Source: a virus. Taken from it: DNA of 52,658 bases. Both the position numbers and the translations under genes were made by a program. Of this stretch, positions 32,315 through 44,300 are shown piece by piece. The DNA is taken from the IMG/VR virus record IMGVR_UViG_3300022866_000011, positions 1-52,658 of that record, one strand, 5' to 3'. The stretch's first letter is position 1. Every line of letters starts with the position of its first letter. Below the pieces are notes generated by a model. It had not been told where the DNA came from and made no database searches. It saw only the letters and a program-made list of their open reading frames with translations.

Positions 32315-35300
32315 TTTGATCAGCAAAGCGATCCGCGCTAGTTCCAAAAAACATATCCCGGCGCACATTGGCTCGAGCTAAGGTAAATGCCCTACGAATT
32401 TTCTCCACATCCTGGGAGGTAGGACGGCTGACATTAAGCGAGACAGATTGCAGCAAACGAGCCGCCATCTTCCCTGAGCGTCGGCTATATTCCTCCAGCA
32501 CCTTGCCGGACAAAGTGCGACGCTCCCCATTCACCGTGATAGATTTCTGCAGGTTGGATGGTGCCCACGACTGCGGATCGTCCGCCGTTTGCCGATAATT
32601 CAGCAAAAGCTGATCCACTCGATTCAACTCGGGGATTTTGCCCACCTCGATCGGCACCAGCATGCGCCATAACGACCCTCCTCGACGTTCAACCTCCTCG
32701 CCATACGGGTCGATTTTTGGAGACCCGGCCGGCCCATAGACATTCTGGACCACCTCGGCAAATAGTCCATGCTCCCGCTCGCGATAGACACCATCAAGCT
32801 GTCGAACTGGTTGACGAAAAAGGTTTGGTATCAGCGTCGATAACTGGGACGCAACAAAGCTCGTAAACCGAGACTCTCCTGACATGGCGCCTGCAAGGTC
32901 CGACCAACCCCGCAGAAAAGTCTTGGAATCCACCGAGTCACCCAAAGCAGACATGAACGCCCCAAACGACTCAAACCCAGACTCACCTGACTTCAAACGA
33001 GAGAGCATATCCACCCCAAGCCCCAGCATCGTCGCTAAAGGCTCAATCCGCGAATAACTGACCTGTGCGCCACCAAATCGAATGGCGTAAGGTGCCAGAC
33101 CCACTCGTCGGTCGAGATTGCGCTGGGAAATCCGATCGCTCGGCAAAGACCCAGTGATCAAAAACTGCTTGTCCTCATCGTCGTCGTCTCCGGCTGCAGC
33201 CCCATAAAGTAAACCGGCCATCGACCAAGCAAGCACCTGCTCTACCGTGTGCTTGATCAGCAGAGGAGTCGGGTAGCTGACCGCCACTGGTCGCCCATCC
33301 TTGATGCGGTAAAGCCCAGCACTGCCTATCCTAGCAGCGAAAGCCACCGCGCCAACCGGCGACTGACGGATACCCTGCTGGAAGATGTTCCACGGCGTCC
33401 GAATAAACGGCATCACAAACCGCAAAGGCTTGATCCCACCCGGAACCTCCAACTCCCGCGCCTTCGACAGGTAGGTCATCCATTTACCCATCCGCGTCCC
33501 ATCATGATCATCCTGAAAGGTCAACTCGTTCGCAAGCAGCAGCGCCTTACGCCAAGACTCCGACCCCGGCGTATCAATCTCCGCCTCAATAAACGAAACC
33601 AATGCCGCCCCCTTCTTTTTTGATGACTTACCCAAGCGGTATGCTTCCGCAGCCACGTGCGTCCGAGCGATCGCCGCCTTAAAGAACGCATCCGTCGCCA
33701 TCAACAGCCGGCCAGGAAGACGCACAACCCGACCAGTCTTGCCCGGAATCGCCGCCTTGATCCCGCCTGCCTTATCGAAAACAGGGTTAATCTCAAGCTG
33801 ACTATTCAGAATCGAACTGGTGTAAATATTCTGCTCGGTTGCCCACGTATTCACCGCAGCAGCCCATGCCCCGGCTAACGACTTATTCATCCCCTTGAGC
33901 ATCCACTTAAACTCGCCGAGCTGTGGCGCCGTTGGATCCTTGACTGCCGCGTTAAGAATCGCCTCGCCCATGCGCTTCACCCCCATGTCCCAAACCGTGT
34001 TAAACGAGTTACCGACGACATTTGCACCCTGCGTCAAAGGACCGGACAAAATCGAATTGATCCAAAACTCAAACAGCATATCGAACGCGCCGCTGTCAGC
34101 TATCTGAATCGTTCTCGCGACCTGGGCCACCTGTGCCGGATCCGAAATATCGAACACCGGTGGAGCCATATCAGCATCCTCACCGAGCCCGAGCTGCGTG
34201 TTTCCAAAGTCGTCGGGACGTTGCCCATCAGCACCAGCAGGAAACTCGACGCTCCCCGGCTTTGCGTTGGCCGGAAACGGTGTCGCTTTGCGTTTAGGCT
34301 TTGCATTGCTTCTGCGCCGACGCTTTGCCTGCGCCTTTTCGGTCCGAATCACTGCCTCCTTGTTCTCGATCAGCCCCATCCGTGAGAGCATCAAATCGAT
34401 TCTCTTCTGGCGCTCCGCTGCCGATAGCCCCCCAGACGTGCCAGATTTCAGGTCAGCCCGAGCAGAACCCAGCGTCGCAGCATCGAGCTTGTCCGGATCC
34501 AAAGCAGCGTCGCCGAGCGTTTCCAATCTTGCACGAGTAGCCGCAATAATCTCAGAGCGAACCTTGACCACCGCAGATACATTCTGATCCGTGCGACGGG
34601 CGACATCGGAATCCGACCAACCCCGTCGAATCAGGCCGACAACCCGTTTCTTTTTCGCATCGTAGCCGGCCTTGTTCATCGCCGAATCAACCAACTTGTT
34701 TCCACGCAGCTTCAAATACGCCTCACCATTGAAAATGTGATCGAGCGTGATACCCATCTTACGGAACGCCGCCTCAACCTTAGCCATGCGACCATCAACC
34801 GCCTTCTTAGCGATCTCCTGCTGGCTGGAACGTTGCATCGCTTCACCCAACTTCAGCCGCATATTGGCCAAGGTCTTATCCTGCCCAGGAGTGCCCGGTG
34901 CACCAACCACGGTCCCGAGCTTCGCAGCCTCCAGATCCGCAATCTTGTTGCGCAGACGATCGACCTCTCGCGCTTTGGCGGACGCCGACCACGAGTCAGA
35001 AAGGTTTTTGCGAACCGATGCCTTCGGTAGAAACAGCGACGACGCGATGAACTCCGAAAACCGTTCCTCGGGAGTTTTGTGGGGATCACGACGAGCAGCC
35101 AATGCTCGCCCCTGTTCGGTTCCAGTCACCCGATACGCGAGCACCACCGCCTGCGCGTCCTTCATCTTCTGGGCATCGCCACTCGATACAGCGTCCTGAA
35201 CCAAGTCGTTGACGATCATCTGAGCCGCACGAGTCTGCACCGGATCATCGAACCCACGGCCATCGTTGGCGCGATCGATCAACTCCCTAACGTAGCCCAC

Positions 35301-38300
35301 CCGGTCCTTGTCTAGCCGCTCCTGTGCCGCTTTGTCCCACATTTCGACCGTTTCACGCTCACGTCCAGGTTTCATGGCCTCGTCAACTGCGTCGACTACG
35401 CTACGAGATTCAGAATCCTCCGCAGGATTTGCCAAGTCAGGACGTCCCTGTATTTTGCGGCCATTCTGCTCGAAGTTTTGATTTGCGACAATCTCCTTGA
35501 TCGAAGACGGCACCCGCCGACGTAACGCCGCAAGACCCTCCGTCACCGCCGCCTGATCATCCAACGCCGCCCGTTCAGCGTTAGTCCCAGCCTCTAATCG
35601 TCGACCGCCATCACTCCGCCCTTGAGGGACGTCTGCTGGTGGCGTTTCAGTAGCTCCTCCGGCCACTGGCTCGGCGGCTTGCTGTTCATCAGCTCGATCT
35701 CGCTTTCGCTTACTGGCAGGTTCTTCTCTGCGAACGCTGCTAATTTTATCGACCGGTTCCACCGATTCGTCTGCGCGAGCTTCGACCGATTGTAATCCTC
35801 GAGCTTCGACTGCTGCTCGCGCTTTCCCTTCGAGATCATAGAGTTTTCCGGTTTTGGGGTCATAGTTAAAAGCAACTAGCTCCGGCTTATCCGAGCGCCT
35901 GGTTTCTTTCAAAACAGTGAACCCCAATCGCTGAAGATGCAATACCGTTTCAGAATCCCAGTTATTGGTGATCATGAGCTTGGAACCCTTTTTCCAAGCA
36001 TCAAGCACCGGCCCACTCAAAAGCTGCTGAAAAGCGATTCGGCCGGTCTGGGCCTCCAAGGGAGTGGCGTAATTACTCGAATCCCCAGAGTAACCCGGAT
36101 CCAGCATGAAAAAAGTGTCGGGACCGGCGCGATCGACGAGTTTCTTATACCCGTCACCTTGCTCCACCTCGGTCAGTGCCATGTTTTCCGAATACTCCCG
36201 CAACAGTTTATTGTAGGACTCACCGCTCCGGAAAATCGCTCGCTCGCCCATCTTAGTCAAAATCGGCTTTAATGTTCCAATCTTCACCGCTTGCTCGTCG
36301 GCACCAAGCCCCGGCAAGGCGACAGTATTTGGGTCGTCGTCCTTCTTTGGCTTTCTTTTATGAAACTCCAGCTCTAGCGAGATGCCGCCGGCCGAAATGT
36401 TCTGAAGCGCCAAGTAAAGTCCCGCAACATCTGCCGTTTGCGGCAATACGATTGGGCCTAGTTCCGCCAAGGCTGCGGCATTATCCGGCAAAAGCCCCTT
36501 GATCGTTTCACGAGCAACCGCGTCGATCTTCGGATACACCTCCTGCAATCGCAGGTTTTCCGGGCGACCATTAGCAGGAGTGTCGATATCAATCTGGTCA
36601 AACAAATCCTGCCACTTGTCATGAGCCTTTATCACCCCCTCAACATCATTCTTGATCGCAGCAAACGTCGCAAACCTCAGCGCATTCCATTCATTGTGCA
36701 CCCGCGGGATGCCACGATGACCTAAACGGGCAAGCACATTGCCGTAGAACCCAGCGCCGGCCATGAGATCGCCGACCAATTTGACGCCCTCTGCACCCGA
36801 AAGGATCACCCCGGCCAGCTTCCCGCTGATCGCCGACTTGTTGCCCAAAAACGGGAAAAGTAGGGTATTTTGTAGCTTGGCCTTCTGCACCGGAGTCACC
36901 TCAGGAACCGCAACATTGTCACCATCCCCCTCCGTGTTTTGATCATTAAACAGGTCCGACCGGCCACTCTTTAGCGTCTCGGGCCGAATGTAGATTACTG
37001 GATCGATAAACTGAATCTTGCCGAAATTATCGATCACCACGTTCTCGTCGTGCAGATCCTCGACCAAAACCTCACCGCGTCGGTAATTGTCGGCATTAAT
37101 CCGACGGAACCCCTCAAGCTCCATAGCCTCCTCGGTCTCTGCTCGGGTCGCCCCACGACGAACGATGACATACGCCTGCGAAAGCACTGGGGCAATCAAG
37201 CCCTCCGAGGTTTCGGTGAACCCCAATAGCCTCGGCCCTGTCTCCTCGAAAAGCAGATTGTGAATCTGAACCCGATCAAAGAATTCGTCATAGCCCAGAT
37301 GAAAAGGCAGCACCGTCGCGCCACCAAAACTATCATCGACAAAGTTGCGCTTAGTTACGGTCAGGCCATCCGTCCCCATAATGACTTGATGCTCCTCCCC
37401 GCCTACCTCCCCGCCTTCTTTCCACTGCTTCTCGAACTGGTCCGAATCAATCATCGCACCATTCTCCTGCGCCCACTTTCGGAGCGCATCAGACTGGCGG
37501 TTTTTTACTTTTTGGGTTTCGCTGGGCGTTTGCCGGCCAGCATCTCGGACTGCCGAAGTAGATCCGCTGGCAACGCGGGACGCTTCTGCAGCAACTTCTG
37601 CTGAAGATCCATCGAACGGATCGCCAAACGACTGCGTTCTTTTCCGGCCTTTGTCTTTTGAAACGACATCTTCATCCGTAGACTTTACACCACGCGTCAA
37701 GTCTGTGCCCGCAGCCACGCGTAACTGCTCGGCTTCAATTTGCTGACCCAAAGGATTCCTCGGAACAGATCGACCGCTGAACAGTAAATCCGGGTCCGGC
37801 GTGCCCAGACTCAGCGCATATCCAAATGCCTCCTCCCGCTTCGGAAAGTGAACGTGATTGACCGCCCGCATCGACGAACCGACCTTTTTATCGTCACTCC
37901 CCTCAAAGAGAATCCAGGTCACCCGCCAAGGATGCTCGCCCTCCCTCGAATTACGAGAAGTAAACAGAGCATTATTAGGGCGTCCACCAGCCTGAAATGC
38001 CACCACATCAGGGACTTCCTTTGCCCACTGCAAAACCTGCCGCTCCCAAGCCGCACGGTCACTGAGTCTAAGCAAATCATCTGGCACTGGGGGATACGAT
38101 GCCTTGCCCGATCGAAGGATATCCGCGCTTACTCCGCGACCATCTAGGATCTTGCGGAGCTGCTTCATCGCGATCTGCAAATTGTAGTGCGCCGATTGAA
38201 CGCTATTAAGGCCCAATGCCTCCTGCACATCACTCAACTGTCCGTCCTTCATGTAGACCCGCAGCGCAGTCGCTCGCTTGTAGTCCATAATCGCCAACGC

Positions 38301-41300
38301 TTCGTTGACAATCTGCGCAGCCGTCGTTTGACGTTCCTGCTCCCCCACCTCGGTCGCCACATCCGAACCACTCTCCAGCGTGTCTAGGATTGTGCCGCCA
38401 CCGCCATCGTTTGAGTCATCAGAAGAAAAGCTCTCGCCGGACGCACCTCCAGCGCCAGCATCCGTCGAGACCTCAAGAGACACTCGTTTGACGTTCGTAG
38501 CAAACATCGTGCTAAGGCGCCGCCGCATCAGGTTGCCGGCAAACTGCCAAAAGGAACGAGCAGTCCCCTCCTTACCCACTCCATAGTCGGCAAACTTCTT
38601 ATTGCCCTCTTTTTGAGTGAAAGCAGAAACACCGCTCGCAGCCTCCCAGAGTAACAGACGAGCCTGCTGCATCAGATCCTCAAGTCCCACGCCCGGAGTG
38701 TTGTTGAACCGCGTCGCAGCCATGCGCTCGGCAGCAGGGCGATACTTCTCGAACAGTTGCTCCGGCGCCAGATCAACATCCGAACCAAACCTCAACTCAT
38801 GCTTGCGCACCTTGTCTTGGGTAGGTATGGGAACCGCACGAACAGCACTGGCCTCTGTTTCGGGGTTCTCCTCAGTCTTGGCATCTTCGGCAACATTTTC
38901 TAATTTGTCGTTTTCAGAAGCCTTCGTCGGCGATTTGGCACGCTCGGCAATGCTCTTTGCGGCTGCGATCGCGCCGGAATGCCCTCGCATCTCCGGGATT
39001 TCCTTTGCCATCAAGCTCAGAACACCTCCCGCGGAATTCGCGACAGCAGGAGGAAGATTGTCCGCGTAGATTTTCGCCTCGTCGTTAAGACCCAACTGAC
39101 CAAAAAAGTCCAAGGTATCGTCCGACCCAGAACGTCCGGATTTCAAAATACTCGGATCGTTCGCGTCAAACGTGCCTCGGTTTCCGATCGCTGACTTGAT
39201 CTGAGTCTGATCAAAGGCGATAAAGGAATCCTCCTGATTCCCCATCAAAAACCGTCTGTGTGCAGTCTGCGCATCCTCCAAATCTTTAAACTCCTGAGTC
39301 GCCTGAACCTCATCTGGGACGTAATAAAACGGCACCTTTTTACCCATTAACTCAGCCACCTTTTCTTTAGCGTCCACCAAAGCCTTGCGAGTAACACCTG
39401 CACCGCCGGATTCGCCTTCATTTTTATAGACAACCCCGTCGTGTCCTTCGCCCTTCAGGAACCGAATCACATCTGCCTCTGTTTTCACTCCAAATGCCCG
39501 GACCGTCTTATCCCCAAACAATCGGTCCAACTGGTCCTCAAGACCCGAATCTAAGTCCCAAGATCCGTAGTCTTCTAGCCGCACAGGGTTCTTGATATTC
39601 AGATAAACAGGAAGCACGCGTGTGCCCTTTTCCCTGATTCTTCCAGAAGAGATTACGCTGTCGAGTCGGTCTGTCGCTTGACCTGCCGTCCCAAAGTGCA
39701 TCCCAAACCCGTCACCCGACCTGAAGACGCTAAAGTTCTCGTCCGCCCCAGTGCCGTGATAAACAACACGCGGCGCACCATTCGCATCCACCACGCTCGA
39801 CTTGCCAAACCACCGCTTAAACGCCGGCGTTTCCGTCTGCTCAGACCGGCCACTCTTCAAAACCGCACCAATACGACGGGCACTCAGGCTACGAGCCGAT
39901 GCCAGAATCTCATCCGCGCCCATTTCGGTGGCCTGCTTCCAAATCTGCGCGGGAGTTGCCGGTTCAATCGCAAACATCGCCTCCTGCTTCGGGTCGCCCT
40001 GCCCGTATACGAGCGTCACGTAATTATTCAGCACTTCGGCAATCTTCCCACCCTTGCGCCGGTTCTCGACCAACCACTGAAGCATCGCCTCCTGAAGCTC
40101 AGACCGTTCGGAAATGGCCCCAAGCTCCTGCTGATTGACCAATGCATCGAGCGCTGCCTCCACGGACTGGCTGGAAGGCTTGTCCCGCAGCGTTTGAGCA
40201 ATGTCCTGCACTGCTCGCGCAATGTCAGCCGAGATCCCGATCGGATGCAGCGCACCGTCTTCGATCGCGGTATTCATGGCCGCAACCTTCGGTGCCACCT
40301 TCATCATGGCGCCGATCAGACCACGAACACCGGCATCGTCCTCATTGACCAGCCGACCAAATGCAGCCGCCCCCTCCGGGGATCCAGAGTAAGCCTTGGC
40401 AAACATCGCAGCCTCGATGCGCCGATTCAGGTCCGTATCGCTTATATTCGCCGAAGTGTCCTTGATTACCGAGGAGACGAACTCCTGCCGGAATGGAAGA
40501 TTGCGACCCGCCGAAATGTCAAAATCAGGGTTGTAGAACGAAATCACCTCGGGACTCAAACGGTCCGAATCCTGCCGAGCCTGCTCAACTGTGTTCGTCG
40601 CAGCGCCGGCAAACTGGTTTGAATCCTCCGAGGCTTCCCGCAAGTCCTCAACCGGCATCGATGTGATTGCAACACGGACAAGAACCGGATTCTCAACCAA
40701 GTCGACGACCTCCGCCGAAATGCCCTTACTCCGTGCCACCGCGCCCAAGTCCTCCTGGAACTTACCCGCGACATCAGACAGACTCGAATCGTCATACATC
40801 AGGCTCTTCCCATTGGCCCGACCATTGCCCATCACCGTCACCGCTTGCCCGGAAACGAACGCCACGATCGGCAGACCCTGCGCGGTCGTCCCGGCCAGCA
40901 TCTCCTCGTCCATGTTCGGATTTGCGGCAATCTGGCGCTGCTGAGAAACGTAAATATCACCGGCACGATCCCGTGGCTGCAGCGCATCCGGGTAGCCGTT
41001 GCGCACGATCCCGTCAGGAGTGTGCGACGATGGAAACTGATCCGCACCAGAGAGCACGTTGACCGTCCAAAAGTTCTTTCCCTTGTGGGTCACCTTTTCG
41101 AGTCGACCAATCTGCTCGGGCGAAACCCCTAACTCGCCAGCCAAGGCTGCAACGCTTGCAACGTCCAGTGATCCATTGGCATCAGTCGTAAGTTGTGCAC
41201 GCGGTCCGGTCGCACCCTCTGCGGCACCACCAAATGACTGATCGCCTGCAGCTTCGACGCTACGAGCGCCACCCTCGGTGTCCGAACTCGGGAACTCCTT

Positions 41301-44300
41301 GACTCCGGCCAAAACAGCCTCGATCGGCGCATCCAAACGGATAACCCGGATCGTTTCGTCTGGGGACACGTTAACCTTCGAGAGCCACTGGTGATGCCCA
41401 TCGACCACATGCCCATCACTCGAAACCAGAATTGCACGGTCGCCACCCTTGAAGCCCTCGGCCTTCTTTACCTTTGCCGGCGAGAACTCCGCCTGCGTAG
41501 GTTTCAGCGAACCGGGTAGAATATTATCCTCTGCGCTTTCGATACCTCGTGCTTTCAGGAATTGAACCAACGCTCCCCGGTTCTCGGCCTTAACCTGGGG
41601 CATATCCGAGCGAGGAATCCCCAGAGTGCCACTGTCGGCAGCAAAAGCAGACCACAGCCGGTTGACCTTTTCTCCGGTCAATGCCTCGGAGTTAGAAGGT
41701 TCCGCAGCCGCCAAACCGCTGTCCTGATCCGATACCCCTAACGAATCTGGCTCTCTGTTATCCGGCGACTGCGAAGTGGTGTCGGGAGCGGCCGTAGCCG
41801 TATCTCCAGCTTCTGCTGATGTGGTATCAGATGATACTGGTGCGGTTTCCCCCGGATCGCTTGGAGTGCTTCCTGCACCTTGGTCTGGGTTTCCGTTGCC
41901 ATCACGTTCTTGATACCGACCATACAGCACGCTGTCAGTCCCATTTATCTGCTCGAGCTGTGCACCGATCTCGTCGGCGATCAGCTTCATATCGCCCATG
42001 CCTTCGGAATCCCCGGTTGCAGAGTCCATGATCCACGACCGCAAGGCAGTCAGGGCATCACGAATGAACGAAATCAGTTTTTCAGAGGCACGCTCCTCCG
42101 AGAGTTGTCCGTTGATGACCAATCGGCCATCCTGCCGGACCTGCATTCGACCCTGAACGAGCATCCGCACCGCTTCATGCGCCATTGCCCGATCACTCAC
42201 CGGACCCGACGCGCCAGGCTCATAGATGCGCTTGAAAGTGTAGCGTTCTTGGCTGGATAGAGAATCCCATGCCTCGGTAGCGTTCCACCGGCCCGCCTCC
42301 TCCATCCGCTGTGAAATGATGTGGGCCCCCTCTTCCACCGCCAAAGCAACCATGCGATCGGGATCCAAAATAGCCTGATCGTTGCCCTCTGCCACGATAT
42401 CCCCGATGGAGACGAGCAACGTGCCATCCGAATCCACCGCAAGGCCACCAGACCCCAACTCCTCCTGCACAACTCGCATCGATGGGAAGGTGGCGCCCAA
42501 TGTCCCAAGCGCCTTATTAACGTTCTCCGCTGCACGACGTGCGACAGTTAGCTTCTGTTCCGGCGTTCCGCCCTTCGAAACACGATTAACCGCCTCGAGG
42601 AACTGACCGGGAGGTATCGCCTCCACCTTCTGTGTTTCACGTGGAACAGCAGTCTCCGTTGATTTTTCAGAAACTTCTGGTTGAGCGGCTTGCTCAGATT
42701 GAGTGCCCTGCTCCTTGGCGCGAGCGATCAACTGCGAAACCTCCGCCTCGGTGCGTGGCATCAACGACTCAGCAGACGAAACCCCCTCGATCATCCAAGC
42801 CCGAGCCTTGTCGGTGATCACTTGAAAACCCTCCTCGTCTTTGACCATTTCGGTCCCGATCCGTTCCCCCACGACCGTGAGAGCCGCTTGTTCAGCTTCC
42901 GGCAGTTGGTTAACGTTTAACCCGTTAGCAATTCGAAGTAATCCCCGAGCAGCATCCCGATTAGAATCCTTAAGCTTCGCCGTCTCGGTTTCCACCTGCA
43001 CCGGGTCAGATTCTGGGTCAAACTGAGGATCAAAATCCTGCATCGCCTCCACCTGATCCACTGCTTGCCGATTGACCTCCAACCAGCCTGAAAGTTTCGC
43101 CAACTCCTGTGCCGCAGTCTCGTCCTGCCCACCAGCTGCGTCGTATTCGGCGAGAAACGCCTTCACCTTGTCCGCACCACCGACCAGTTCGATCGCCGCC
43201 CGAGATCCAGGATCATCGATCATTGAAAGCACCTTCGCCCGGTTTACGGGAGCAGACTCCACCGCAATACCCGCCTCGGTCTTTGGCCCAGCTGCGATCA
43301 ACGCACCACCACCACCGAGACCACCGCCGACAACCACAGCCTGCCCGACCGCTTCGCCCACGCCCTCGCTCAATTTGCGATCAGGATCGATACGCTGAAC
43401 CTGAGAGTTTAACCCAACCCGCCCCAACCCTTCCTCGGCAGCTTCACTGAGCGCCTCAGTTGCCGCGGTAACACCCGCACCAGCGAGCCGGCCAGCAACT
43501 CCGGCCGCGCCAGCCTTGCCAGCCAAAACCTTCTCCAATGTCCCAAGCCCCGGAATCATCTGCGGGACACCCTGCGCCAGCATCGAAACACCAAATGCGA
43601 TCGCACCCGAGCGGCGACCAATTGAGAGAGCCAAAGCCAGCTTTGCATCCTCGATCGACTCGCCAGACTCAACCGCAGCAGCAATCTCCGGCAGACCCAT
43701 TGCGGCCTCGTCGCTCATTTCATGCAACGCCACCACCGCCTCGTCGTAGCCATCGCCGCCCACATCACCACCCTGCAAGGCAGCACCAACGCCGACCTGA
43801 GAGCCAACCGCCACAGCCGCAGCTAGACGCTTGGATGCCTTACCCGCTGCCGTCTTTAGTAAAAGTTTAGTCGCCGCCTTACCCGTAAGAGCAGCAGCGC
43901 CACCAGCCCCCGCCAGATTCGGCAGTTGTTCGGCCAGTGCATTCGTAAACAGTTCAGGACTCGCCACGGTGGACTTAACATAGGCCAAAGCCTTCCCAAA
44001 CCACCCATCGACCGAATCAATCGCATCCTTTCGCTCCGCCTCCCCCTTCTTTAAACCTGCTGAGACCTTCGCCCCCCAGTAGTCCATGCCGTGATCACCA
44101 AACTCGCTGACCACGTTGTCCATGTTGCCGGTAGTCAGCCCGTAAAGGTCGCCGGCCATCTTCAAAATAGCATTGGACCCACGACCAAACGAAGCAACCA
44201 GATCACCAGCTCGACGACCAACCTCCCCAGTAAATGTTGGATCCTTCTCTGGCTGTGCGGCCGGTTTACCCTGCTTCACCGGAGCCTCGAAAGATTCGGG

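Noticed and set aside
39678-40622. Long open frame of 314 codons on the plus strand opposite the giant gene
   Set aside because: It is the antisense shadow of a GC-rich coding region, with Arg/Pro/His-rich composition and no domain; many similar shadows occur along the giant gene.
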